NCBI RefSeq assembly: GCF_035222375.1
Contig: NW_026946363.1
Coordinates: forward strand, 1,798,001-1,862,000
DNA from: Podospora pseudocomata
Lineage: Eukaryota > Ascomycota > Sordariomycetes > Sordariales > Podosporaceae
DNA length: 64,000 nucleotides
Direction of reading: 5' to 3'
The position numbers and the translations under genes are program-made. Below, one piece after another: positions 11,475-24,119 of this stretch (positions are counted from its first letter, which is position 1; every line of letters starts with the position of its first letter). Below the pieces are notes generated by a model. That model made no database searches. It was given only the letters and a program-made list of their open reading frames with translations, and was not told where the DNA came from.

Positions 11475-11768
11475 TTTGTCGAACGGTTGACTGCTGGTGG
11501 ACGTGGAGAGGTGTCGGGCAATCTGGGCTGTCCGCGCAAGAGGTTGTTGCGAGAAGGAGGTCGAGGGATTTGAAGGAGGGGCTCCTCTCCCAGCGGTGGA
11601 GGTGGGGAGACTGTGTGACGACAGCGAGCGGGCCTGTGATTGGCTCGGGCGGGGTTGCAGCTGCTGGTGTGGCGGCATGTTTGTAACAGCAGTTTTCGAG
11701 GTTGGGAATATTCTCGCTACTCGAGCGGGTGACTGCTGCGTTTGCCGCAGCCTTTGGAGGGCCAACAT
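11475..11768 (-). CDS. Possible in-frame presequence of pyrophosphatase
   Basis: The pyrophosphatase frame continues upstream without a stop for 98 codons to an ATG at 11768, and further to another ATG at 11873. The extension begins [19 protein letters not shown], rich in Arg, Ser, Gln and Leu with no acidic residues for a long stretch. Just before the usual start it reads [17 protein letters not shown], which resembles a mitochondrial cleavage site (Arg, then a Ser/Thr run). I infer that one gene could make a mitochondrial and a cytosolic enzyme by alternative starts. This is unproven; part of it may be leader. Confidence 0.45.
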
Positions 11769-12384
11769 GTGCAGAGGAGAACAGTCTTTGTTATCGTCAA
11801 TCGTCAATGGGTTTCGATAGCCTTGTTGGCCGAGGTTCGTAGCTCGTTCCCTCGTAGCCCTGTAGCTCGTCACTCAAAGTGCCTCCCAAGAATTCTTTTG
11901 CTTTCCCGCGTCTCAGTGCCTAACCCAGTTCCGATTGACCGACAAGTTGCGCCAACCCGGGAGCGGTATCGGCTGTGCAGCTCAGCTTCGGTAGCTCTCC
12001 GACCTCTGGACGACTACCGGTGAGCTTAGCTTGACGTTGCTGAGGTGGAGCCAAGCAAAAAGATAACCCCGCCAGACCCCGTTGGGCTTGGCATGGAAGA
12101 CCATGGTCACTTCCCCCTATTCAGCCCCTTTGTTTGTCGAAGGTCATCAACAACATGCAAGGAAAATAGATATTATTCCAATAACAATTGATATACGCAT
12201 CCAGGAAGAACAACAGAAACCCCCATCCCTGTTCCATCTCATCAACCCTCTCATAAACACGCTGCCATTTCCATTCCTACTCCGAATTCCACCAAAAAAC
12301 AGCCGGAAACACCCCTTGCATTCGAACAATCCCCAAAGTAAAAGACGCCCGTAATTATATCCACCCCATTTATTTCTTTCCTCT
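11769..12384. other. Intergenic region upstream of pyrophosphatase
   Basis: Promoter-side sequence for pyrophosphatase (-) and the 3' side of the Munc13-like gene. It is A/C-rich from 12150. No protein-like frame was seen apart from the in-frame pyrophosphatase extension up to 11873. Confidence 0.55.
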
Positions 12385-15300
12385 TCATCGCTGCGGCAAA
12401 TTATTTCTCCCATACAAGGCTCCTCCAAACGCTGGCCCATTATTCCACCCCTGATGCACGCTCTGCCGCACAATATTCGCCGCCTGCTGCCTCGCCGCCA
12501 TCCGCTCCTTTTGCCTCTGGCGCTCCTTGAGGTAGTTGACCGCCTCGGGCCTCATCCTCAGGATCCTCATGATCATATCATCGCTCGGATCCGCCTGCAT
12601 CTCCTTCCTCTTCTCCTCTTTGGCTTTGCGCATCGTCCCCAGGTTGCGGCTCATCATGATACTCTTGCCGCGCCTGATCGTGCCCAAACTGCCAAAGCCT
12701 GCATTGGCCACACTGAGATGGTTTCCTCCCAGAGACGCCGGGGCCGAAAGACGATTCGGCAGGGCGGGGTGAGCTTGCTGCGCTTGGAGCTTAGCCCGCT
12801 CCATATTAGCCGCCACCATCCGCTCCGAAGTCCTGATCAGATTCTCCGTCGAGTCAAAGTAAAAGAAGTTGAGCGATGCCAGTTCGTGCCACTTAGGCGA
12901 CTTGAGGACATCGGCCGGCACTCCCAATACTTCGCCCGTTTCGGGATCCCTGGCGTTGAAGAAGTTGAACAGGAGTTCGAGCCATCTGTAGACGACGTCC
13001 ATCTCGGTCTGAGTGAGGGGCTTTTGGTTCGAGGGCTTGTCTGACAGTGGAGGCACCAGCAGGTTCTCAATGGCAAGCAACACTTCCTTCCACAGTCGTG
13101 TCATGACCGCCATCATGGTGGCATCCGTCAGTGTTTGCTTCATGATGGCAAAGTTCTCGTCAAAGTAGGTGAAGAGCGGCTGGAGAGCATTTTCAATCTC
13201 AGCTGCCGTTACTGGTGGCGCGCTAGCCTGCTTCTTCTTCCAAAGACTGGCCATGGAAGCGGCAATTCCCTTGCTCAAGAGGTTCCGTAACGCTTCATGA
13301 GACAGCGAAGCGTTAATATGCATGGTAAGCTAGAGATTGTCAGCATCCTCTTTGATCTTAACCTGCTTCTCTAGGCTCGTCTTACCTTGCTCGTGACCTT
13401 CCGCACCATATCTCTCTCCGTCCTCTTCAGATGCCTAAACGCCTTCCCAAAGTGAAACTGGATATCATCACGCTCACCTTCCATCGTCACCCTAAACAAG
13501 ATCCTCCCCTGGGTATCAAGATCCAGCCAGAACTCCCTCGGCAAGTAATCACCAAAGTGTACCGGGTCCAGCTTAAGCGACGTCCGGCCCACAAAGTCGT
13601 GCTCGCCAAACATGTCATGGTCCCAAATAGTGGCAATGACGTTCAGCGCCCCCGACACAGTGATGTCAACCGACTCGTCCCACCGCGGGTTCAGCGTCCG
13701 GGGAATCACCCTCGTCTTCGCCAGACGCTTCTGATACTCATCACAAAGCACCACATACGGATCACTAGTCCCGTTCGGGTCGCACGCCTTCAGGTCCTCA
13801 CCCTCGACGATCTTAATCGTAAACACGTAGTGAGCCGGCCGCTTGACCATCTGCTTAGGACCGTCAACCTCATCCAGCACCTCCGCGCAGCGATCAACAT
13901 TCATCAGCTTCTCCAGCTTATCGAGCGCCTGCATGGCATACTCGATATTGTTGAACTTGACAAAAGACTGCAAACCAAAGACATCATTAGCAAACTCCCC
14001 CCATCAACAACCTTGATCGCAAAAGAGAAAAAAACTGACCTCGGGATAAAACTGAAAAGGCTCAACCCTCTCCTTTGTATTCCACGCCTCCTTTGCATAC
14101 TGGAAAAACTTCTCCTGCGCCGTCCTCTCCCTGGCCGCCTCCTGCGCGCTCTGCCTATCCATCTCCCTCGCAAACTGCAGCTCAACAATCTCACAATACC
14201 TCCCAATCCCCGCCGCAAACGCCTTGGCCAAACTCGTCATAAACCTCGCCAAATGCACCTCATCGTTCCACCCCAGTTGATAAACCTGATCGACCGTCTG
14301 GTTAAACAGCGTAAAAGTGTCAATAATCGAATGACTGTGCCTCTCCTCATCAGTCGGGATATCCCCCTCATGTCTCACCCTAACCTTGAACTGATCCTGC
14401 TTGATAGCCGACTCGACAAACTGCGTCATCTTTTCCTCCGCATTCTGAATCCACCTCCACACAAACCCTTCCAGCAAGCTCTCAATGTGAAACGCAAAAG
14501 GCTTGTCAGGCAGCGACTCGAGATGAATCTTTCGGATCTCGACCAGCTCCTTGTACAAGTCGAACCCATCCTGCAGGTCAATCTCAACGTTCTGCTGCTT
14601 CGCCATGTCCAGCACCCGCTTGATGATCTCGTGCGTGTCCTCCTCGAAACTGGGGAACGTGGTCTCGACGAGGACCTTGAACGGGCTGACGCCCATCACT
14701 TCCGGGTTCTTGCGGTACCGCTTCTTGATCTTCTCTGCCAGCCCGACCACGGCCTTTCCGAGGTTGACCACGTTGGCAAAGTCCCACTCTTGCTGGTTCC
14801 GAGGGATGTGCACATCCAAGAACCCCCTGTACGCATCACCCGCCGCTTCGCGCAGGCCGTTTTCGAGCTGTTGAGAAAACTCTGCCTCGTCCTCCGGCCG
14901 TTGGGAGAAGGCAGGATCATTGTAGATGTGGTTCATGAGCAAGGCCATTACGACACCGACAGAGGGAGGTTTGGGGGCGTAGCACTGGCACAAGAGAGTG
15001 TAAAGCTCCCGCAGGAGGGCCTCGTGTAGATCTCGCAGTGCCTGTTGGTAGCCCGCAAAATCGACCATCGTCCACTTGCTGGACTCAATCTCACTGAGGC
15101 CCGAGGTAAACAGATAGATAGGAGGTACCTTCTTCGGCTCCGGTTGGGGTTCCTTGACAAAGTCCAGATAAGTGTACAGCTGCTCCGCAGTGATCTCCGT
15201 ATCGAGAAACTTGCGAGTCGCAACCTCAATGAGAACAACATGGCGGGTGAATTGTGGAATCCGCCATCGAACCGCCAGTTCCACGAGAAGATCGTTGGAT

Positions 15301-16607
15301 TCCTCGTTCAGCGGTGAGGAAGCATCCGCGGCGTGCATCTCATCGTAGGTTAAAACATACTGAGTGATGATCTTGTAGACAGCACGGGGATCCTGCGGGA
15401 TGAAAGTATAACTTGGCTCATCCACGCTCCGTATGCTGCTCGTATCCTCAAGCGAGAGCGACCCAAAGCTAAATGACGGGTCGAAGCCAGTAACAGGAGA
15501 TCCGGGATCATTGTTGGACAGCATCCTCCCCAGGTCCGCATAGGCCTGATCTTCATACATGGACGTTGGACGCGCCGAGAGCACCTTGTCGTTCCCAGCA
15601 CCAGACCCTCCTTTCAAATCCGGTCGAACGCTCAAGAGCTCGGAAAAAATCTTTGCCAAATGGGGGCCTTCCTGCCGCCTCCATTCTTCAAAGGCCTCGT
15701 TCACATCGAAATCCGACTTCCGCAGCGTCCCCGCCATTCCTGCCGAGAGCCTGAATTGGTACCCCTTGAAATCCTTCAAAGCATTGTCCTCGGTCCAGCT
15801 CGACATATTCCTGTCAATGTCACTCTGTACCTGGGAATTGGTCACCCCGAATATCTTGGCAACCGTCTGGACCATCAACATGTCCTTGACCTCGTAGGTC
15901 AGCGGTATATCCTTTTCCACATACTTGTGCTCCTCCTGCCCAGTATCCAAATACAAGTTTTGGTCATTCGTCATCAGCTTCTTCTCCAGCGTATTCAGGC
16001 GTGCAATAAGGTCCGACTTCTCGCTCCCCAGGTCCTTGAGGATACTGCTCAGCAGCCTGATAAACATGGCCAGATGCCTGTCCACCATGTATTTCCAAGA
16101 ATGATCATCCGGGGCCTTTCCACGCCCCTGAGCCTTGGTCGCGGCCGAGTAAAAGATCAGCACCAGAGGCTCAACTTTCCGATCCTTGTCAATCGACTTC
16201 TGAAAGTCCTTGGCGGTGAAGGCAGTGTACGCCTCCGCAAAGGTTCTCTTGACAGCAGCATCGCTGAAGCCGGGCAGCCTCTCGATCCCCTGCAGCACAC
16301 CGGACATCCGTCTCTCCAGAAACTGGCGGAACGCGTGGGGGAGCTTGATAGAGGCCGACCCGGTCAAGTCCTTCATCAGCTCCGACATGCTCGAGGTATG
16401 CGCCCTCGGGGGCGGCTTTGGCGTGTTGACATATTCCTTTCTCTTCTTGCGCGGCTGGAGGAGGTAGTTCAAAAAGGCGATGCGCAGGGCGAAGGAGTAC
16501 GCATCGTCGTAGCTGATTGTCGGCGCGCGGGCTCTCGACGGTGCTCGACCGAGGCTGCCAACCCGGCGGTTGGTTTGGGAGTACGAGGCTCGCGAGGCGT
16601 GCGACAT
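12385..16607 (-). CDS. Munc13/Git1-like protein with MUN and C2 domains
   Basis: Exons: 16607-14040, 13967-13386 and 13329-12385; introns of 72 and 56 bases; product 1364 aa. It resembles the fungal Munc13-related family (DUF810/MUN; S. pombe Git1, which acts in cAMP signalling). After a basic N-terminus, a long all-helical region spans about 80-856 with MUN-like sequence. A C2 domain lies at about 903-1020, and its calcium-loop acidic residues are present: CDPNGTSDPYV and WDHDMFGEHDFVG. A second helical block (MHD2-like) follows to about 1230. Munc13 proteins prime vesicle fusion; Git1 links glucose sensing to adenylate cyclase. Which role applies here cannot be told from sequence. Exon 2 carries the whole C2 domain. 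The start MSHASRASYSQ is preferred over an earlier in-frame ATG at 16799, which lies in promoter-like sequence. Confidence 0.85.
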
Positions 16608-18774
16608 GATGATGGGAACTCGTGGTAGCGAACGGTTCACGTATATTCGTGGGGGGAGTGAACGGCGGTGGCAGTCGGCTGATAAGTCAAGCCCGCCCCG
16701 GCATGGCGGTTTCGAAGCCCGACCAAAATGATAACCAAGTCTCGCCGCGGTGAGTTTGCGGTACTGCAGAGAGTAGTCTGGCAATGTCCGGGGGCCCAAA
16801 AGTCAGTCGCACGAGGGTTCGGTCCAGTATAGAAACGAGTATCGGCGCGTGCGGCAGACGGCGAGAACAAGTCGGGGTTTTTGTTGTTGCTCGTGTGGCC
16901 TGGCGTGTTGAAGTAAAGGGAGGTTGCTGTGTGGTTGGATTTAGAAACGTCATAGCCGCCCGCCCAAGCATGAGACGCCCCTATAATAAAGGGAACCGCA
17001 GCAGAACTGGGGGTTGTTAGGTAGCTGGATTTGGGCCGTAGCTCCCACTAGCTGACCAGCATGTTGGGTGTTACCTAGGACCTAACACCCTGTCCTTGCT
17101 GGCATTAAATTCCCGTAATGGTGAGATATCCAATCCTACATGAATCACACTGAGTAGGTAGCCTGGAGCATACACGGCTTCTGCCAGCGGCAACTATTTG
17201 CTTTGCTGTCAGCGTTACTGGGTTTTAACAAAGCTGTTCATCAGTCCTGCCAGCTGAAGCTTTAGTGTCAAAGTCAAACAGTTGTACCCCTCTTTTTTGC
17301 CTTCTTGGGGTTCGCTGCTAGCTTCCTCGCTGATCACTTGATACGTCAAGCAACTCTCCCTTGCAGACAAAGAGTTACGGATAGTCCCCGGACCTACGAC
17401 ATATGGAGGACGTGTATCTGGCTCGGAGTCTCTCCCAGCTCTTCGGCAGTTGTTCTAGACCAGGCCAGCTCGCGAGGCTGGAACCTCGTCTCTCTTTCAT
17501 TAGCTCAAAATAGAGACCACCATCGGAAGAGGCTGTGTGGCTCTCACGTGGCTGGCTTTGTCTGTCAAGCTCGTTGCCCCGCTTTTTAGCCTCTGTTCTC
17601 CAAGCCCGTCCCCTGGCTGTCAACCTGCAACTGCATCTTGGATGGATCAGATGCCAGTCAAAGGAGAACCCACTCTTTACGAAGTACCTCGAGGTGTGTT
17701 CTTTTCGTGAATTTCGAAGTGTCTCGCAGTTTCATGGCTGGGAGATGGAAAACCGCCTGTTCTCCTCAACGTATATATACGGCAGCTGATCACTACGACC
17801 TCACGGGCACTTCGTATTAAGTGCTATTATTATTATAGTGCGGGAGGCGCCTCTGGACCTCTGACATCATATGCAACTGTTCATCGGTGGTCAACGATCG
17901 GGGCCCGGTGGCCAAGGGCGCGGGTCAACCCAACGGCAACACTGAAAATAATATGCCCCGTCTCGTGGTCCCGAAGAGGCACAGAAGTCTCACGTCTCAG
18001 CTTCCAGGGGCAACGTGTTCGTGCAACTCTGAACCGAAGCCCCTGCCAGTGAAGACTTGGTGGATGTGTGAAAGTCGTGACACGGACCATCACATGGCTT
18101 GGCGAGCAGATGACGTCCGTGAGGGTGATACACATATCCCATAAAGGATCACCGAGAGACAGAGCAGGTGAAGTGGTGCCTGGTGTAGGCAGGCAAAGAT
18201 ACCGAGGCGGTATACCTAACCACTTTGGAGTTGAAATATGTAACGGGCCATGTCCCGTGTCTGGGCAAGTACCTGCAGCAACAACGACCCGGACAACCTT
18301 CTCCGTGTGAAAACCGCCTTTGTTTCCAATGCAAGAAATTGTCGAATCTCGAGGGGTAGCAAATCATATCTTTGTTTCTCTCTAAATGGTACCTGGGGGG
18401 GCACCAACCTAGTCCCGTGGGCCGTGGACTGAAAGTGGCCGTTGAGCTGGTAGGAAGTAGTTGGTCATACAGAGGGGCCGATCCGTACCTCCGGGGGTGT
18501 GCGGTTCCAGGTTGCAGGGTTTCAGAGACCTCTCATGCTGCGTGCGCGGCGCCCCTTCCGACCCAGACCCCCAGACCCCAGTGAACTAGTGGAAGGCAAC
18601 CCCGCCGCGCCGCTGAGAGCCGCTGCCGCCAAACTTCGTTTGGATTTCCATCCACCATTCCTGTCCTCGCAATACCTACCGGCCTACTGTTTCCCAGCTT
18701 CCTGTCGACACCGCAGCCCCTTTACACATTTCGCATGATTAGCGGCGCCCGCTCCCAGCACTCCCACCGTCACG
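16608..18774. other. Divergent intergenic region, 2.2 kb
   Basis: The region lies between the Munc13-like start (-) and the ArfGAP start (+). Short frames on both strands have no recognisable content. A 25-base inverted repeat is at 17066-17090. A pyrimidine-rich leader precedes 18775. No tRNA could be folded by eye. Confidence 0.55.
17066..17090. repeat. Inverted repeat
   Basis: Perfect 8-base arms GGGTGTTA and TAACACCC flank a centre holding the palindrome CCTAGG. It could form a hairpin or be a dimeric binding site. It lies in the divergent region and not near a visible gene end. Confidence 0.7.
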
Positions 18775-21700
18775 ATGGGCAACGTCAGCAGCTCTCCCGA
18801 AGAGGGCGCATCGCTCTATCTTAGAGACCAGAACAGATGTAGGTTCCTCTTGTCTTGCTTGACCAACAGCAGCCACGTTCGCCCCTGTCTTGCGCCAAAC
18901 ACCTGTGTAAACACTTCTTGCTAACCGCTTTCTCTTCTCAGTATCTATTTCTTCAGTCGTAATAACTAGCCCCAGAAAACGCACTTCAATAAACATAGTC
19001 CCGAATGCATATCCTGCGACCAGAATATCCGCAATGCGGCCGTCTGGCGACAATGGTCCTGTCGATTTTGTCCTGGTTCGCGCCCCTTTTCCATGATATA
19101 AGCTTGCCATGATGGACTTGGCTGACTTGGGTTTGCCTATAGGACCCAGAATCGATCAGCTCTGCAGCCGGTCCGGCCTTCTTGTTGAAGCTCAACAACG
19201 AAGACGACCTCGTCTTCACCTTCACCTTCGTCCTCCGCAGATCGCAGCAGCTCGTTCGAAGTCCCTCAAGAAGTGCTGATACCGTAGCTCCTGTCGATAC
19301 AAACATCCAAGGGCTTACCTTTGTGTATGCTCCAACGGCCCGCGAAGTTGAGAACTTGGTTACTCGAGAATTCCACGCCGATCCAAACCTGCACAAGAAC
19401 CCCAATGTCGAGCTTGTTGGAACATATTCAACAGAGGGAAGTCCCTCGGTAACATTTGACTGGACTTGGAAATGGAAGCCACCAAAGCACAACGAGGATA
19501 AAGGAGGCGGTTGGCGAAACTCATGCACTGTTCGTGCTCTCACAACGCTTTGCCATATTGGAAGGTGCTAACGAGGCTCCCCTAGTTTGTCGAGTACGAC
19601 CAGCGCGCACACCGACTGGAACCCCTGGCTATATTTTCTTTCTACGTGGCCAGTAAGTCTTATGTTTTCGCGGTATCATTTCTATCACGGGGCCGCGGCT
19701 TACATCTCCAGACACATCGCCTTACCTGAGCCAACCAAGCTCACCAATACCACCCATTCTGCTGAGCGCTCCACCAAAGGTCCGCGTAGTGTCTTCACAA
19801 TCGGTCGAAGCTCGAATCAGTCCAGTGCCGGAGCTCGAAGAGCTAGTCTCTCCACTCACCATATCTCATGAACCGTTGCCTGCGCCTTCTCCGGCACCAA
19901 CCCAACAAAAGGAGCAAATCAAGGTCGACTGCCCACGCCCCGGTGAGGATATGTCAGTTTCCGATGATGGTCCCGTTTTCCGAGCAACCATGAAGGCTCT
20001 CGAGCAAAAGACAGGCAATATGCGATCACAGATGAAGCGTTTGATTAAGAAAGCCGAAAATGTCCATGCTGCGCAACTGGAGGCCAACGATGCATTTGCG
20101 GCTTTCATGGAAGCCTTGAAAGACGTGTCCTCAACCAACGCAAACGCCGTCAAGCCAGCCATTGAGCACTACTTTGACAAGATCGCCCGCGAGATTCTAT
20201 CATATGAGCGGCAGAACACGGCGAATATACAAAGGATTGTGATTGAACCGATGAGCAAGTTATACCAGATCGACATCAAACAGGCCGAATCCAAGAAGCG
20301 GGATTTCGAAGAGGAAAGTAAAGACTTTTACGCCTATGTCAGCCGCTACCTCGGCCAGAGACACGACTCCGTCAAGGCGAAACAGAGCGACACCAAGTAC
20401 CAGACCAAACGGAAGAACTTCGAACTAAAACGTTTTGACTATTCCTCGTTTATGCAGGATCTATCTGGCGGGCGCAAGGAACAGGAAATTCTTTCGCATC
20501 TTACCAAATATGCCGATGCCCAGGCCAGGTGCTTTCTCAACACTTCAAAGAAGATTGAAGACTTACTGCCACAGCTCGAAGCACTATCCACCGAAGTTTT
20601 GGAGGCGGATAAGGAGTATCAGTATCAGCGCCGGGAACGCGAGGAGAAGAGAAGACTGCTCGAGAAGAGCAATCTCAACTACAATGAACCAGACATTCAA
20701 CCTCCGCTCACCTCAGCCGGGCCGCGAGAGGGGGGTGCTCCCAATGGAAACCCAGCCAATTCTGACTCTGAACTCGGTCGTGCGAATAGTACCGGCTCCC
20801 AGCTCAAACCAGCCTCGTCAGGAAACATGGGTGCCTCTCCTGCGGACCTGACGAGGTCTCCTGGGAGCCTGACGCAACATGTCGTGGGTAGCCCCCAACA
20901 AAATGCTAAATTCAAGGGAATCCGCGACCTTGAGGAACGCGACCCTGGGCACATAGCGCAGCTTGAAAAGGAGACCTCCAACCGCAAGGAAGGCCTCCTG
21001 TGGGCCTTGAACAGGCCAGGTGGACATGTAGATCCACGAAATCTCAACAAGCAGGGCTGGCACAAGTACGTTGACCCACACTATCCCATCAATATTACAA
21101 TACACTGACACTCTCCGAGATTCTGGATTGTCCTGGACCAAGGCAAGTTGTCCGAGTATAGCAACTGGAAACAGAGGCTTGACCTCCACATGGATCCGAT
21201 CGATTTGCGTCTGGCATCAGTACGAGAGGCAAGGAATGCGGAACGCCGGTTCTGCTTCGAAGTCATCACGCCACATTTCAAGCGCGTTTATCAAGCAACA
21301 TCTGAAGAAGATATGAATAGTTGGATCATGGCTATCAATAATGCATTACAGAGCGCTGTTGAAGGTCGCTCTTTTAAGGACAGACCGCCATCAACAGCCC
21401 CCGGCGACTCGAGCTTCAGCGGTATGGACTTTGGCTCGATGTTTGTTGGCAAAAGTCCGTCCCTCTCGCACGGCAACCATCACAACTCTGGGGGGATCCC
21501 AACCCGGCGCACGACTGTCGGCGCCCGCCCAGCGACGGCGCGCAGCAGCAGCTTTGAGGAACGGCCAGACAGGCTCCTCCAGCTACTCCGGGACAACGAT
21601 CAGGGCAACTCGTGGTGTGCCGACTGCGGTTCGAGCAACAAGGTCGAATGGGTCTCGCTCAACCTGGCAATCATTGTTTGCATCGAGTGCAGCGGCATCC

Positions 21701-22458
21701 ACCGGTCCCTCGGGACGCACATCAGCAAGATTCGATCCCTCACCCTTGACACCACCTCGTTCACGCCCGACATTATCGAGCTGCTGTTTCTTGTAGGCAA
21801 CAGGGTGTCCAACATGGTGTTTGAAGCCAAGCTGGACCCTGCCATGAAACTCACCGCCCAGGCGACCCGTGAGCAGAGACTCAAGTTCATCACGTCAAAA
21901 TACGTCGACAGGGCGTTTGTCGAGCCCATTTCCACCACGCTGTCACGCTTCGCCACGGCAGACGAGACGCTCTTGGCTGCGATCAAGAGGAACGAAATCC
22001 AGCAGGTCATTTACGCCCTTGCCCTCAAGGCTAACCCGAACGTCACGGACAAGTCCCGCGGCACGCACGCGGTGTATCTGGCGTTGGCGGCGGCTGACCC
22101 AGCGCCAATGTCGCCGCCTGTCACGCCTGGTCCGTCACCGACGGTGGACAAGCTTATCCCGTTCCCCATCGCGGAGCTGCTTGTGCAGAACGGGGCCGAG
22201 ATTCCGGCGGAGATGCCCCAGATTCCACTGAGCCATGCTGCGCAGGGGTATATTGAGCTGAAGAGGGGGAGGAAGGCGGCGATTGAGGCTTCGGGGGCAG
22301 GAGGGGCAGGAGGGGGGTCGTATGATGGGGTTGGTTCCTTGCCGGCGGGGTCGACATTGAGCCCGGGGGATAAGCTGCAAAGGGAGAGGGAGGCGAGGCT
22401 GCAGAAGAGGGTAAGCGCGGGGGGGAGGTTGGCGAAGAGCCCGATCCCGGAACGATAG
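18775..22458 (+). CDS. BAR-PH-ArfGAP protein (Csx2/ACAP-like)
   Basis: The product should stimulate GTP hydrolysis by Arf GTPases on curved membranes. Exons: 18775-18838, 18942-19075, 19143-19529, 19586-19652, 19712-21065 and 21120-22458, giving 1114 aa. A BAR-type helical bundle lies at about 298-520. A PH domain lies at about 640-750 (KEGLLWALNRPGG, FWIVLDQGKLSEY) and is split by the last intron. The ArfGAP zinc finger lies at about 815-935 with CADC and CIECSGIHRSLG, which include the four cysteines and the catalytic Arg. A weak ankyrin-like stretch follows (ELLVQNGAEIP). The N-terminus MGNVSSS fits an N-myristoylation site. S. pombe Csx2 has this domain order. Introns 2 and 3 use unusual GTTCG donors, so those borders are less sure. 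The 3' end is strongly purine-rich. Confidence 0.85.
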
Positions 22459-24119
22459 GGTGCCTGTGGGGTTGTGGTGATGCCTTTTTGGGGGATGGTG
22501 GGGAGGGAGAGGGAGAGGGAGAAGAAGGGGGTGAGTGAGTAGGGCAGGGGGGGATATTGATTATTTTTTTAATGGGTTTATGATGTGATTGATTGGGACA
22601 CATAGGGGCGGGGGTAGTTTGGAAAGTAGGGCGTTGAGAGGTAGTTTTTTTCTTTTTTACTTCTTGTGTTGTAATGGTCTTTTGAGTTGTTTTTCTTCTT
22701 CTTACAAAGCATGAAGTTTTTTTGTTGTTGTTAATGACTGGTATAGTATTGGGTGCTCTGGGTGGATGTTTGATACTGGGAGTAGGAGTGGGTTGGTGGG
22801 ATGTGGTTGTAGGTAGTTTGAAAAGAGAGATAATGTTTTGTTATGAGTTTTTGGTATTTGCTTTTATTTTCTTGCATTTATCATGGGTACCTACTATGAG
22901 TTATTTTGCGTTGATTACGGATGGAAGTGAAGATTGGGATATTTGGGTGGGGGGCTTGTTTACTGTTATGATTTTTGTAGTGATGAGCGGGGCGGTGTTT
23001 TGGCCTTTTTGTTTGTTGGAGGCATGCGCGTGTATCTATATATCCATCTAGCTGGCGAGCATAAGGAGGACTGAGGTTCTTTTTTTTTGGGTAAGGTAGT
23101 TGGTTGGGTTTGAAGAGGTTGAAGAACAAAGCACAGGAATCTGACATTCAACAACTTCGTCTGAACTACTCATACTTTATATGCGTGTCCGTCATTGAAA
23201 ACACCTCAAAGAAGGGAGACTATCGGGGGCGAGCTTACAAACTGAATGTCTCGAGTATGGAACACGGTAATCAAGGGGCAAACCCACCAGGGCCAGTAGT
23301 CAGACTGGCTGTATCTCTCTGAACCAGGCGTCAAACTTGTCGGTTTCCATTTAGCAAACAACCAATCCTCTTCCCCTTCTCCTGACCAAAGCAGCATGAC
23401 TCACATCCATCTCCAACATTGCCCAGTTTGTGAGGGGAGAAAATCAAAAAAAATCAGCAGGAACACTCCCAACACGAGAACAGTCAAGTGACACCATCAC
23501 CACCCTTCCCAACTAAAAAGTTATGAGAAATGATGTCACCCTCTGTAAAGGAGGTCTTGTATAATCCTATCCTACTTGTACTACCACCCAAAAACACACA
23601 AACATCTTGCCACTTCTATGGATAGAAACAGTCAACTTTAGCCGCTATCTAATATAATATTATGAATATCCCTTCTGCCTGTCTGGCTGTCCCATCACTA
23701 TGCACTCGCACCCATAATGTAAACTTTTTTGTTGATTCGCCCGGGTGTCTCGCTGAGAAAAAACGACAAACTAATAACTGAACAGCAGTGACTAAGAACA
23801 AGGGCCTCGGCCCCCAGTGATAGGAAATATGAAAACTGATACAAAACTCCAAGAATCAGAAAACCCATCTCCTTTCCTCCATCCTATCCCATCATCCCTT
23901 GCAGAACAGATATCAAAAGCAGACATTTGTTGGCCGACACGCCAACCATGTAGAGATATAAACCCAACCCTGAAAACTCCTTGTAAAAACATATATGAAA
24001 ACGCGATCAGACGTGATCCACACCTGCGCTGTGCTGTTCGTCCGAACCCTCTGTGTAATCCCACACCTAAAATATTAAGCATATCCTCATTCCTTCCATC
24101 CCATCTCTAGCCTAGTAGC
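22459..24119. other. Convergent 3' region, 1.7 kb
   Basis: This region lies between the ends of the ArfGAP gene (+) and PRD-4 (-). It starts purine-rich (GGGAGGGAGAGGGAGAGGGA near 22499), becomes T/G-rich to about 23050, then A/C-rich. No protein-like frame was seen. Length exceeds what two 3' untranslated regions usually need, so a non-coding transcript is possible but unsupported. Confidence 0.5.

Noticed and set aside
10689-11573. 294-codon frame antisense to pyrophosphatase
   Set aside because: It reads through both pyrophosphatase introns and has no recognisable domain.
13431-15029. 532-codon frame on the + strand across the Munc13-like gene
   Set aside because: It crosses an intron and a C2 domain read clearly on the other strand; composition is Leu/Arg/Pro-rich as expected for a shadow.
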